Shown here: in pieces, positions 25,773-34,110 of the stretch
Layout: each line of letters opens with the position of its first letter
Position numbering within the stretch: position 1 is the first letter of the stretch
Assembly: GCA_963205005.1 (NCBI GenBank)
Contig: CAUJHW010000089.1
Coordinates: forward strand, 1-44,327
DNA: 44,327 nt
Reading direction: 5' to 3'
From: Pseudomonadota bacterium
Lineage (GTDB): Bacteria; Pseudomonadota; Alphaproteobacteria; Caulobacterales; Caulobacteraceae
Notes under the pieces: generated by a model
Seen by the model: only the letters and a program-made list of their open reading frames with translations
What the model was told of the DNA's origin: nothing
Database searches by the model: none
Made by a program: the position numbers and the translations under genes

Positions 25773-26855
25773 ATGAAAGCAGCCGTTCTGCGCGAAGTCG
25801 GCAAGCCGCTTCAGATCGAGGACGTGAAGATCAACAAGCCCGGCCCGCACGAGGTGCTGATCCGCACCATGGCCGCCGGGGTCTGTCACTCCGACCTGCA
25901 CTTCATCGAAGGCAAGTATCCGCACCCGCTGCCGGCCGTGCTTGGCCACGAGAGCGCCGGCATCGTCGAGGCCGTCGGTTCGGAAGTCCGCACCGTGAAG
26001 CCGGGCGACCACGTGATCACCTGCCTGTCGGCCTATTGCGGCCACTGCGAAAGCTGCCTGACCGGCCGCCTAAGCCTTTGCGTCTCGCCGGAAACCAAGC
26101 GCGACCAGAGCGACGAGCCGCGCCTGTCGTCGGCCACCGGCCCGATGCTGCAGTACCTGAACCTGTCGTCCTTCGCCGAGCAGATGCTGATCCACGAGCA
26201 TGCCTGCGTGGCGATCCGCAAGGACATGCCGCTGGACCGCGCCGCCCTGATCGGCTGCGGCGTCATGACCGGCGTGGGCGCGGTGTTCCACACCTCCAAC
26301 GTCCGTCCGGGCGACACCGTGGCCGTGATCGGCTGCGGCGGCGTGGGCCTGGCGGCGGTGAACGGCGCGGCCATGGCCGGCGCCGGACGGATCATCGCCA
26401 TCGACATGTCGCCGGGTAAGGAAAACCTCGCCAAGTCGATGGGCGCCACGGACTTCGTCCTGGGCGGCCCTGACGCGGTGAAGCAGGTCCTGGAAATGAC
26501 CGGCGGCGGCGTGCAGCACTCGTTCGAGGCGATCGGCCTGGCGGTCACCGCCGAGCAGTCGTTCAACATGCTGCGCCGCGGCGGCACGGCCAACATCATC
26601 GGCATGATCCCGGTCGGCCAGTCGATCAACCTGATGGGCGCCGCCTTCCTGGGCGAGAAGCGCATCCAGGGCTCGCTGATGGGATCCAACCGTTTCCCGG
26701 TCGACATGCCCCGGCTGGTCGACGCCTACATGGCCGGCAAGCTGCACCTCGACGACATGATCTCGCGCCGCATCCGGCTCGACCAGGTCAACGAGGCCTT
26801 CGAGGAAATGAAGACCGGCGCGGTCGCCCGCTCGGTCATCGTCTTCGACGCCTGA
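25773..26855 (+). CDS. zinc-dependent alcohol dehydrogenase
   Basis: This is a 360-residue medium-chain dehydrogenase that interconverts alcohols and aldehydes with a nicotinamide cofactor. Catalytic zinc ligands are visible: Cys38 (GVCHSD) and His59-Glu60 (LGHESAG). The structural zinc site is the four cysteines at 89, 92, 95 and 103. The nucleotide-binding motif is VIGCGGVGLAAVNGA, with Asp in IIAIDMS pointing to NAD. It resembles the class III / AdhC-like branch used with glutathione or mycothiol adducts or aryl alcohols, but exact specificity is unclear. AAGGGG precedes the ATG at good spacing. It is monocistronic and followed by a strong terminator. Confidence 0.92.
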   Translation: MKAAVLREVGKPLQIEDVKINKPGPHEVLIRTMAAGVCHSDLHFIEGKYPHPLPAVLGHESAGIVEAVGSEVRTVKPGDHVITCLSAYCGHCESCLTGRLSLCVSPETKRDQSDEPRLSSATGPMLQYLNLSSFAEQMLIHEHACVAIRKDMPLDRAALIGCGVMTGVGAVFHTSNVRPGDTVAVIGCGGVGLAAVNGAAMAGAGRIIAIDMSPGKENLAKSMGATDFVLGGPDAVKQVLEMTGGGVQHSFEAIGLAVTAEQSFNMLRRGGTANIIGMIPVGQSINLMGAAFLGEKRIQGSLMGSNRFPVDMPRLVDAYMAGKLHLDDMISRRIRLDQVNEAFEEMKTGAVARSVIVFDA

Positions 26856-26879
26856 TCCCGGGCGTCAGCCACGACACGG

Positions 26880-26910
26880 AAACGCCCGGCATCGCGCCGG
26901 GCGTTTTTCG
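26880..26910 (+). terminator. intrinsic terminator after the alcohol dehydrogenase
   Basis: Arms AAACGCCCGGC (26880-26890) and GCCGGGCGTTT (26896-26906) pair perfectly around ATCGC, and the T-tract TTTTT runs from within the right arm. It lies 25 bp after the stop and also faces the convergent DUF1330-like gene, so it may serve both strands. Confidence 0.85.
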
Positions 26911-26960
26911 TTTGGGGCAGGGCAGGTCGCCGGTGCTGGAGGCAGCCCCGGCTCTCCAGC

Positions 26961-27362
26961 TCAGGCGGCGGGGAACCGCGAGAAGGTCTCCGTCGAGGCG
27001 ACGATCAGGTGATCCTTCACGCCGTTCTCGCGGTGAACGTTGCCGCGGGCGTAGTCGGCCGACGTGACCATCTCCAGGAACGCGGCCCGCGACGGATACC
27101 GAACCAGGATCATGTAGTCCCACAGCTCGGTCGATGGCGGGCCGAACGCCACGCCCTCCGGATTGCCGCTCCAGAGGATCGAGCCGCCCAGCGCGCGGAT
27201 CATGGGCACGGTGTTGGCGCTGTAGCGGACGTAGGCGTCCCATCCCGTGCCGTCGCCATCGGCGGAGCGTTCGTGGAACCGCAGATAGTTGATCATAACC
27301 ACGGGCCCGTTGTCGGGCAGTCCGCGGACAATGTCCTCGTTCAGTTCTGTTGGCGCCGGCAT
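26961..27362 (-). CDS. DUF1330-like (dimeric alpha-beta barrel) protein
   Basis: This is a 133-residue cytosolic protein. VVMINYLRFHERSA near the N-terminus, then a YVRYSANTVPMIRALGG helix region, GSILWSGNPEG, and WDYMILVRYPSRAAFLEMVTSADY match the ferredoxin-like fold of DUF1330/EthD-type proteins. Those often act as small isomerases or monooxygenase-like dimers. The ATG at 27362 has GGAGGG 8 bp upstream, so the longer open frame is not used. It is convergent with the alcohol dehydrogenase across a terminator. No specific reaction can be assigned. Confidence 0.72.
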   Translation of the reverse strand: MPAPTELNEDIVRGLPDNGPVVMINYLRFHERSADGDGTGWDAYVRYSANTVPMIRALGGSILWSGNPEGVAFGPPSTELWDYMILVRYPSRAAFLEMVTSADYARGNVHRENGVKDHLIVASTETFSRFPAA

Positions 27363-27518
27363 CGTGTCTGCCCTCCGAAACTTGCCCGATCCGGGTCTCT
27401 CCGGCCCGTAGCCTGCCAGCGTGATCCGAGGCAATGGGCGCGACGACCCGGAATGTCGGACGCCGCCGCCTTCAGGCCGCACCCCGACCGCGGGCCGGGC
27501 GGTCGCAAGGGTGGCGGG

Positions 27519-27857
27519 CTACCCGGCCTGCTTCGGCTGCAGGGCCTTGAGGTAGAGGATGATCGACTGGACGTCGTCCGGGCCGAACCTGAATTCGGGC
27601 ATCAGGGGGTGGCCGGTGAGGATGCCCTCGGCCAGCGCCTCGCCGAGGACCTCGGGGTCGTAGCGCTTGTGCAGTTCGCGGAAACGCGGGGCGGCCGCCT
27701 CCTGGCTGGCGCCCGCCTTGCCCACCGCGTGGCAGCCACCGCAGTGGCGGCGCACCAGGGTCTCGCCGCGTTCGGGCGTGGCGGCCCCTGCGGCGAAAGC
27801 CGCCAGGGAAAGCGCGCAACCGAGGATCAGTCCGGGGAGCAGCGGGCGGGTTCTCAT
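27519..27857 (-). CDS. small periplasmic c-type cytochrome
   Basis: This 112-residue protein has a Sec signal peptide (MRTRPLLPGLILGCALSLAA, cleavage after AGA near residue 25). A single haem site CGGCH at 39-43 follows, and the axial Met86 is in HPLMPEF, so it is a class I cytochrome c with His-Met ligation. The closing helix is VQSIILYLKALQ. It would carry electrons in the periplasm to an oxidase or from a dehydrogenase; no partner gene is adjacent. It stands alone between the DUF1330-like gene and the methyltransferase-ending operon, all on the minus strand. Confidence 0.88.
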   Translation of the reverse strand: MRTRPLLPGLILGCALSLAAFAAGAATPERGETLVRRHCGGCHAVGKAGASQEAAAPRFRELHKRYDPEVLGEALAEGILTGHPLMPEFRFGPDDVQSIILYLKALQPKQAG

Positions 27858-27900
27858 GGACGCAGCATAGCTCAGGCGCGTCCGCCGTGCTTGACCGGTG

Positions 27901-28737
27901 TCAAACCCCGACGGGGGGCGCCTTCGGCCGCATCACCAGCCAGGGGGTCGGGCGCAGGCGCCATTCCCAGACGGTGAGCAGCTGGTCGAGCTCGGACATC
28001 TCCTTCACCCACCAGGGCGCCTCGTAGCCTTCGAGCGCCTGGTCCACCCGCCGGATCTCGTGGGTCGGGGCGAAGCGTGTGACCAGGGTGTCGAGAGTCC
28101 CCGGCCGGAACACGTCATGGGTCTCGACGATGATGCTCATCCCCGCGAGCGCCGGGCCCCGAGCCGGATCGAGGATGTCGACTTCGGCGCCTTCGGCATC
28201 GACCACAACCAGGGCGCGGCGGCCGGCGAAGCGCTGGAAGTCCTCCGGGCTGAACTCGCCGCCGACGATCACCCGGTCGGCCACCCCGTTGGCGGCGGCC
28301 ATGGCGGCGCAGGCGGTCCGGGCGCTCTCCAGGACATCGTGGGCGTACACCGTCGCGCCGGGGATCCGCCGCGCGAGGCCCACGGCGTAATAGCCCTCCG
28401 CACACCCCACATCGATCACGCAGTCCACGCCCCCGGAGGCGAAGGCCTCGATGTGCGGATGAAGGCCGGATTCGTAGACCCCCAGCAGCCGGGCGACGAG
28501 GGCGCCTTCGGTCGCCGTGGCCGAATAGATCATGCCCTCGAAGGGACCGCCGGCGATGGTCGTGCCGCCTGTGCGGGCGATGAAGGTCTGGGCCAGGGCG
28601 TTGGAGCGCCACATCGCCGCAATACGCAGGATCGAATTCAGGTCGTCCGCGGTGGGCAGGCCGGTCCAGCCGGCGACCCGCTGCCGGATCAGCTCCGCGG
28701 CGCGCTCACGCGGGGTCCGGCCGGGCAGGCCGCTCAC
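27901..28737 (-). CDS. SAM-dependent methyltransferase, FkbM-like
   Basis: This protein of about 278 residues has a class I methyltransferase core. The SAM loop is VIDVGCAEGYYAVGLARRI, then VYAHDVLESA, and VVVDAEGAEVDIL resembles the FkbM signature DxEGxE. A helical N-terminal region of about 90 residues precedes it. I favour a GTG start at 28737, two bases after the arsC stop, giving translational coupling; an ATG at 28776 inside arsC is the alternative. It is the last gene of the M28 peptidase / ArsC / methyltransferase operon. The substrate is unknown. The end of the gene (about the last 60 residues) has several Trp and may be a binding extension. Confidence 0.75.
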   Translation of the reverse strand: MSGLPGRTPRERAAELIRQRVAGWTGLPTADDLNSILRIAAMWRSNALAQTFIARTGGTTIAGGPFEGMIYSATATEGALVARLLGVYESGLHPHIEAFASGGVDCVIDVGCAEGYYAVGLARRIPGATVYAHDVLESARTACAAMAAANGVADRVIVGGEFSPEDFQRFAGRRALVVVDAEGAEVDILDPARGPALAGMSIIVETHDVFRPGTLDTLVTRFAPTHEIRRVDQALEGYEAPWWVKEMSELDQLLTVWEWRLRPTPWLVMRPKAPPVGV

Positions 28738-28739
28738 GT

Positions 28740-29090
28740 TCAGAGCAGGCCCAGGGCCAGCTCGGGCGGTCGGCACAGGGCCGCGCCCTTCGCGGTCACC
28801 ACGATGGGGCGGTTGACGAGGACCGGTTCCAGAATCATGGCCGCGATCAGCGCCTCGTCTGAGGCGTTCGGATCGGTAAGGCCCAGGGCCTCGGCGTTTG
28901 TGCCGCGCTTCCGCAGGATGTCGTGGGCCGAGGCGCCCATGCGCTTCAGCAGGTCCTCCAGCTGAGCCCTGGTCCAGCCAGCCTTCAGATATTCGACGAC
29001 CGTGGGCTCAACGCCCTTTTCCCGGAGCAGGGCCAGGGTGTTGCGCGAGGTCCCGCAGGCGGGGTTGTGATAGATCGTGACGTCGCTCAT
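28740..29090 (-). CDS. arsC: ArsC-family arsenate reductase, glutaredoxin type
   Basis: This 116-residue protein matches E. coli-type ArsC in length and motifs. HNPACGTSRNTL carries the catalytic Cys12 with its anion-binding loop, and the arginine-rich oxyanion site lies in the PVLVNRPIVVTAKGA region. LCRPPE closes the fold. It reduces arsenate to arsenite using glutathione and glutaredoxin. No arsR, arsB or acr3 gene is nearby. It sits between an M28 peptidase (29 bp upstream) and a methyltransferase (start 2 bp after its stop), so it may be an ArsC homologue recruited to another role. The fold call is strong, the arsenate role likely but unproven here. Confidence 0.85.
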   Translation of the reverse strand: MSDVTIYHNPACGTSRNTLALLREKGVEPTVVEYLKAGWTRAQLEDLLKRMGASAHDILRKRGTNAEALGLTDPNASDEALIAAMILEPVLVNRPIVVTAKGAALCRPPELALGLL

Positions 29091-29119
29091 GGGCTCTCCG
29101 ATAGCGTTTCGGCGGCTGC

Positions 29120-31507
29120 TTACCAAGTGAACGCGCGGGTTCCGACCACGAAGGTCGAGTCCGAATCGTCCCAGGGCATCAGGTCCGCGGGGCGGGACGG
29201 CAGGGCGGGCGCGGCGGCCGGCCACCGCTCGATCCCGGCCACGTAGCGCACGTCCAGCCGTCCCGCCCCGCCGGGACGAAGGGTCAGCTCCACCGGGACG
29301 GCGGCCGCCGCCCACGCCACCCGCACCCACTGGCCGGGTATCAGGTTGAGGTCGGCCGGGACGCCGTTGATGGCGGTGACCCGGCCCGGGGCGGTGGCGC
29401 GCAGGCGGAGCGTCAGGGTGCGGGCGCCGGGCGGGGCGGAAACGCCCAGCCGCAGGGTTCCGTCGGCGTCCTTCCGCAGGGCCATGGCCGGCGCGGCCTC
29501 GACGATGGGCTTCGCCGGCGCGGCCATCATCGGTCGCCGCCAGGCCCAGTGGGCGTGCCGGGCGATCGTTCCGCCGTCGGCGCGGAGGACCGCCTCGCTC
29601 CAGGCGGAGGTGTCGAATTCGGGACTGAAGCGCCAGGCGCGGCCGGTGTCCTGGTCCATCTGGTAGCCGACATAGGAGACCTGCGGATACCGCGGGCTCC
29701 AGGGCTCGTCCGAGCGGACGAACAGGGTGATGGCCAGGCCGCCGATCAGCAGGGCGTTGCCGACCACGAGGCCCTTGCGCGCACCCTTGTCCGGCTGGGC
29801 CAGGGGCCAGAGGACGAGGCCCGCGGTGATCATCTGCAGCGAGAACAGGGCCATCAGGTCCATGCCCAGGAAGGCGAAGTGCGAGATGCCGCCCTGCCAG
29901 CCCAGCGCCACAGCCGCCAGCACCGCCAGCAGCAGCAGGGAGAGGATCCCGCGCCTGGCGCTGAGCGCCGTGGCCGCCGCGCCGATGGCGGCGACCAGCA
30001 GCGGCCAGACCACGACGAAGGCCGCGCCGGGCGCCAGGATCTGGGCCGCGACGGCGATGATCAGGCCCAGCAGCAGGGCCCCGCCCCAGGCGCCCTTGCG
30101 GGTGGTGGGGCGGTCATAGATGAACCAGCCGATGAAGGCCGCCAGCACGCCGGTCACCGCGCCGGTGATCTCGAACCCGCCGACCAGCGCCGAACAGCCG
30201 AGGCCGGCCAGCAGCGGGATCGCCACCATCCACCGGCGACCGCGCGCCATGTCGCCGGCCGAGAGCATGATCACCCCCAGCGACAGCAGCATGATCGCCC
30301 ATTCCCAGCGCTGAACCTGGGCCAGCAGGAACCGCTGTTCGAGGAAGCCGAAGTCGGCGCCGGTGAGCAGGCGCGCGAACTGCAGGACCGCCACGGTGGT
30401 CAGGCCGCCGAACAGCAGGCCCCCCATGCCGCGGGCGATGTCGGACGGCGGAAACGCGCCGTCATGCCGGGCCCAGCGCACCGCGAAGGCCATCAGCACC
30501 ACGATAAGGCCGATCAGCACCCAGCCGAACCAGACCGGGTAGGCCACCAGGGTGTCGCCGAACAGGTTGGCGTAGACGACCGTCGGCGCCTTGCCGGGAA
30601 GGCTGTCGGCGAAGGCGGCCTCGCCGGCCGCGGCCAGCACCTGGGTCCCCACGTCCTGCAGCGCGCCGCGCTCGAGATTGGCCGGGGTGGAGGTCGGGCT
30701 GTGGTAGTCGAACTGACCGCCGATGATCGCGTAGTTCAGGCCCGCGCCTCCGGCCCGCAGGGTTTCGGTGAGGTCGGTGTCGTTGGGCATCTTCTCGTAG
30801 ATCAGCACTGCCAGCGACGAGGAAGCCGGACGCTTCGCCGTGCGCTGGTAGAGGTCGATCAGGCCGCCGTTTGCGGGGCTGGTCTGGAACATCTGGACGC
30901 GGCCGCCGCTGCCGCGGGCCTCGACGTTGATCGTCAGGCCGATGCGCCGGGCCAGAGGGTCGCGCTTGAAGAAGTGATTGGCGCCCAGGAGGCCCGCCTC
31001 CTCGCCATCGGTGATCACCAGCATCACGTCGCGGGCCGGCTTGCCGCGGGCCTTGATGGCGCGGGCGGTCTCCAGGATCGCGGCCACGCCCATGATGTCA
31101 TCGGCCGCGCCGGGTGAGGCGGCCACGCTGTCGTAGTGCGCCATCAGGGCCAGGGCCGGAGCGCTGCGATCGCGGCCGGGCAGGACGCCCACGATGTTCT
31201 CCACATGGCCGGCGACGACGGTGTCGGTGGAGCGTCGCGGAACCTGGACGCCCGTGCCGGGCCGGATCTGCGGCGAGAGGCCGAGCTCGGTCATCCGCCG
31301 GACGATCAGGTCGCGGACCTCGGCGTTGCGGACCGAGCCGACCGGGTGCGGCGCGGTCGCCAGCAGGCTGACATCGGCAAAGGCCCGGTCGCCGGAAAAG
31401 GCGGTCGCGGGCGCGCTGACAGGCGTGGGCTCGGGCAGGAGCTGGTCGGTGAAGGCGATCCACGAGCCCGCGATGAGCGCCAGCAGCAGCGCCAGATACC
31501 GACCCAT
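29120..31507 (-). CDS. M28 family zinc peptidase with polytopic membrane tail
   Basis: This is a 795-residue membrane peptidase. One N-terminal helix (residues 4-20) is followed by an M28 aminopeptidase domain (about 40-310). The metal-binding pattern is visible: MAHYDSV (His), GAADDIMG (Asp), DGEEAGLLG (Glu) and a late DYHSPTST (His). Residues about 330-610 contain roughly eight or nine hydrophobic segments, and about 640-795 form a soluble beta-rich C-terminal domain. The architecture resembles the membrane M28 proteins of eukaryotic vacuole/ER (PFF1/ERMP1 type), with the catalytic domain outside the cytoplasm. GGGGAGG precedes the ATG. It heads the arsC-methyltransferase operon and is divergent from a PAS kinase gene. 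The substrate is unknown. Confidence 0.85.
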   Translation of the reverse strand: MGRYLALLLALIAGSWIAFTDQLLPEPTPVSAPATAFSGDRAFADVSLLATAPHPVGSVRNAEVRDLIVRRMTELGLSPQIRPGTGVQVPRRSTDTVVAGHVENIVGVLPGRDRSAPALALMAHYDSVAASPGAADDIMGVAAILETARAIKARGKPARDVMLVITDGEEAGLLGANHFFKRDPLARRIGLTINVEARGSGGRVQMFQTSPANGGLIDLYQRTAKRPASSSLAVLIYEKMPNDTDLTETLRAGGAGLNYAIIGGQFDYHSPTSTPANLERGALQDVGTQVLAAAGEAAFADSLPGKAPTVVYANLFGDTLVAYPVWFGWVLIGLIVVLMAFAVRWARHDGAFPPSDIARGMGGLLFGGLTTVAVLQFARLLTGADFGFLEQRFLLAQVQRWEWAIMLLSLGVIMLSAGDMARGRRWMVAIPLLAGLGCSALVGGFEITGAVTGVLAAFIGWFIYDRPTTRKGAWGGALLLGLIIAVAAQILAPGAAFVVVWPLLVAAIGAAATALSARRGILSLLLLAVLAAVALGWQGGISHFAFLGMDLMALFSLQMITAGLVLWPLAQPDKGARKGLVVGNALLIGGLAITLFVRSDEPWSPRYPQVSYVGYQMDQDTGRAWRFSPEFDTSAWSEAVLRADGGTIARHAHWAWRRPMMAAPAKPIVEAAPAMALRKDADGTLRLGVSAPPGARTLTLRLRATAPGRVTAINGVPADLNLIPGQWVRVAWAAAAVPVELTLRPGGAGRLDVRYVAGIERWPAAAPALPSRPADLMPWDDSDSTFVVGTRAFTW

Positions 31508-31587
31508 GCCGTCCTCCCCAGGAACCGTTCAGGGCCAACGCTAGCCCGCGTCGCGGCAAACGGAAACGGCGGGCGGCCGATTGCAGG

Positions 31588-31601
31588 CAAGTACGTACTT
31601 G
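31588..31601. promoter_or_regulatory. 14-bp perfect palindrome between M28 peptidase and PAS kinase genes
   Basis: CAAGTACGTACTTG is perfectly self-complementary and lies in the 226-bp divergent gap, 81 bp from the peptidase ATG and 133 bp from the kinase ATG. Its position and symmetry suit an operator for a dimeric regulator. A further GTAC lies immediately to its right (31601-31604). No known consensus is claimed. Confidence 0.45.
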
Positions 31602-31733
31602 TACGCATGGAAAGCCGGTTGGCGCGGTGTAGGAAAGTCGCTGTGCAGACCCGCGATATCCGGGCTGACGCGCCTGCGCTGTCCCGCTGCGGGGACGGCG
31701 TTCGGCGACCGAGCCAGGGATGCCGGCCAGCCG

Positions 31734-33971
31734 ATGACGCGCGCCTCCGAACCCGCGACCCCGTCCGCCGGCGATCTCCTGGCCGCCCTTGCCGGGGCGA
31801 CCGAGGGGCTGGTGTGGTTCCAGGACCGCGAAGGGCGGCTTCTCTACGCCAACGACACAACCTTGAAGCTGCTGGGGCTGTCCGCCGCCGAGGCGCTGGG
31901 CCGCAAGGCGGTGGAGTTCGACACCTTCGCCGATGACGGCCGAAGGGCCGCCGAGGCCCGGATATATGCCGGGAGCCCGATCGAGATCGTCCACGGCAAC
32001 CGGGTGCTCAAGGACGGAGCTATCCGACACTACCGGATGACCATGGCGCCGTTGCGGGACGCGCAGGGCGGGATCGCCGGCATGGTCGTCCAGACCGCCG
32101 ACGAGACGGAGGCCCTGCGGAACGCCAAGATTCTTGAGGGGATCGGGGCCGCGGTGCCGGACCTTGTGTTCGCCAAGGACCTGGACCTGCGTTTCATCTA
32201 TGCGAACCGCGCCTTCCTGACAGCCTCGGGGCGTACGCTGGACGAGGTGATCGGCCGTCGGGTCGAGGAGATCCTGAAGAGACCCAACGCGGCCTACATC
32301 CAGAGCGACCGCGACGTGATCGAGACGGGGCGCGGCGACGAGATCCAGACGACCGTGGTCACCGCCGACGGGGTGCGGCGCATTTACCTGACCCGGAAGT
32401 TCCCGCTGCGCGCGGCCGACGGTTCGATCTTCGGTCTGACCAGCGTCGCCGCCGACATCACGGAGGATTTCGACGCCCGGGCAGAGTTGACGCGGACGGC
32501 AGCCCGGCTGGAGACCATCTCGAATGTGACGCCCAACATCATCTGGTCGTCGCTGAAGGGCGGGCAGGTCGACTTCGTCAACGAGCGCTGGTTCGCCTTC
32601 ACGGGCCTGCCGGCGGACGATTCCGGCAACTGGCAGGCCGGGGTTCACCCGGACGATGTCGGGGTGATGCTGGATGCCGGGCGGGACGGGGATGCGAGCG
32701 GCGCGCAGATGGAGTTCGAGTGCCGCCTGCGGGGCCGTGACGGCAGCTACCGGTGGGTGCTGGGCCGCGCGATCCTGCATGACGACCCTGACGGCGGCGG
32801 GCCACGATGGACCGGTTCGTTCACCGACATCGAGGAACTTGTCGACGCGCGGCGGCAGGCGGCGCTCGCCCTTCAGGCGCGGGCCGAGGGCGAGGCGCAT
32901 CTGCAGTCCATCCTGGATTCCGTGCCGGACCCGATGGTCATCCTGGACAGCACGGGCATTGTGCGGGCCTTCGGGACTGCGGCCGAGGCCCAGCTGGGCT
33001 GGCCGGCCGCCGAGATCATCGGCCGGCATGTCGGGGTGCTGATCCCGGAAGTCGCGGCCGCCGCCGCGCGGGAGGCGCCCCCCGGGTCGCCTTTCGGCGG
33101 CGTGGTCTGGCGCGACCGGCTGCTGGTGGCCCAGCGCCGGGACGGATCGACGTTTCCGTTCGAGCTTTCCGTGGGTGTGGTGCAGTCCGGCGGGCGGACC
33201 TTTTACACGGGGTTTGTCCGCGACCAGACCGAGCGGCTCCGGGCCGAGGCGCAGGCCCAGGCGCTGCGGACCGAGCTGGCCCAGGTGGCGCGGCTCAGCG
33301 AGCTGGGCTCGATGGCCTCGGCGCTGGCGCACGAACTGAACCAGCCCCTGGCCGCTGCAGCCAACTTCGTGCAGGGCTCGGCCCGACTGCTGACTGCGCC
33401 TGGCCCCGATCTCGGCCTGGCGACCGAAGGGCTGGGCCAGGCCGTCGACCAGATCGCCCGGGCGGGCGACAGCATCCGCCGGCTTCGTGACTTCCTGGAT
33501 CGGGGTGTTTCGCAGCGAAAGCCCGAGGCGCTCCGGGAACTCATCGACGAGGCCCTGACGCTGGCCCTGGCGGGCGACGGCCAGATCCGGGTGAAGCGCA
33601 GGATCTCGCCACGCGGCGCCACCGTGCTGGCGGACCGGCTGGAGATCCAGCAGGTGCTGGTCCACCTGGTTCGCAACGCCGTCGAGGCGATGGCCGGACG
33701 CGAACCGCGGGTGTTGGAGATCGTGGCGCGGCCGCAACCGGAGGGCCTGGCCCGGATTTCTGTGAGTGACAGCGGGCCCGGGGTCAGCGAGGGGGTGATG
33801 CATCAGCTGTTTCAGCCCTTCGTCAGCACCAAGCCGAATGGCATGGGGGTGGGGCTGTCCATCTGCCGGGCGATCGTCGAGGCGCACGGCGGCCGGATCT
33901 GGGCGGACGAAAGCGCTGAGGGGGGCGCGACGTTTCACTTCACGCTCCGGGCGACGGCAGGCCCCGGCTGA
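31734..33971 (+). CDS. cytosolic multi-PAS histidine kinase with FixL-type last PAS
   Basis: This 745-residue kinase has no membrane segment. Four PAS domains are visible: about 16-125, 135-250 (DLVFAKDLDLRFIYAN), 258-372 (PAS_3 type, GRDGSYRWVLGRAIL) and 388-500. The last is close to the FixL PAS (VGVLIPE, RRDGSTFPFELSVG, FYTGFVRDQTE). It lacks the HDxY haem-ligand segment, having an Ala-rich stretch after IPE instead. HisKA has phospho-His533 in ALAHELNQPLAAAANF, and HATPase_c has LVHLVRNAVEAM, SDSGPGVS and NGMGVGLSICRAI. There is no receiver domain and no adjacent response regulator except ctrA at the other end of the pair. The ATG at 31734 overlaps the TGA of a five-codon ORF (31720-31737). 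The kinase is paralogous to the next gene. Confidence 0.9.
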   Translation: MTRASEPATPSAGDLLAALAGATEGLVWFQDREGRLLYANDTTLKLLGLSAAEALGRKAVEFDTFADDGRRAAEARIYAGSPIEIVHGNRVLKDGAIRHYRMTMAPLRDAQGGIAGMVVQTADETEALRNAKILEGIGAAVPDLVFAKDLDLRFIYANRAFLTASGRTLDEVIGRRVEEILKRPNAAYIQSDRDVIETGRGDEIQTTVVTADGVRRIYLTRKFPLRAADGSIFGLTSVAADITEDFDARAELTRTAARLETISNVTPNIIWSSLKGGQVDFVNERWFAFTGLPADDSGNWQAGVHPDDVGVMLDAGRDGDASGAQMEFECRLRGRDGSYRWVLGRAILHDDPDGGGPRWTGSFTDIEELVDARRQAALALQARAEGEAHLQSILDSVPDPMVILDSTGIVRAFGTAAEAQLGWPAAEIIGRHVGVLIPEVAAAAAREAPPGSPFGGVVWRDRLLVAQRRDGSTFPFELSVGVVQSGGRTFYTGFVRDQTERLRAEAQAQALRTELAQVARLSELGSMASALAHELNQPLAAAANFVQGSARLLTAPGPDLGLATEGLGQAVDQIARAGDSIRRLRDFLDRGVSQRKPEALRELIDEALTLALAGDGQIRVKRRISPRGATVLADRLEIQQVLVHLVRNAVEAMAGREPRVLEIVARPQPEGLARISVSDSGPGVSEGVMHQLFQPFVSTKPNGMGVGLSICRAIVEAHGGRIWADESAEGGATFHFTLRATAGPG

Positions 33972-33985
33972 AACGGCATGCGGGA

Positions 33986-34001
33986 TCCGTAACCGTACGG
34001 A
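33986..34001. promoter_or_regulatory. inverted repeat between the two PAS kinase genes
   Basis: TCCGTA (33986-33991) and TACGGA (33996-34001) form a perfect 6-4-6 dyad in the 135-bp gap. An 8-bp palindrome CCGTACGG overlaps its right half. It lies 68 bp before the leader ORF. It may be an operator of a dimeric regulator for the second kinase gene. Like the palindrome upstream of the first kinase, it contains GTAC. Confidence 0.4.
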
Positions 34002-34068
34002 GGCGTGTCGCGGGACCGCGCGAGGTAGTCTGCCGCCTTCTGACATCCTTGAGCGTAGAGGGGAGAAG

Positions 34069-34110
34069 ATGCGCCAGCGCCGCGCCTGTCTCCTTGGGCC
34101 GCTGACATGA
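34069..34110 (+). CDS. 13-codon leader ORF overlapping the second kinase start
   Basis: ATG at 34069 opens MRQRRACLLGPLT and ends in TGA at 34108-34110, overlapping the kinase ATG (34107) as ATGA. A strong ribosome site, AGAGGGGAG at 34057-34065, stands at proper distance from this ATG. The kinase ATG itself has none. Ribosomes would therefore load on the leader and re-initiate on the kinase. The peptide is Arg-rich then hydrophobic, and its own role, if any, is unknown. The codon run is short, so the reading as coding is inference from signals. Confidence 0.45.
   Translation: MRQRRACLLGPLT

Noticed and set aside
31720..31737. Five-codon ORF before the first kinase as a gene
   Set aside because: It is too short and has only a poorly spaced ribosome site; it is noted only because its ATGA overlap parallels the stronger leader ORF at 34069-34110.
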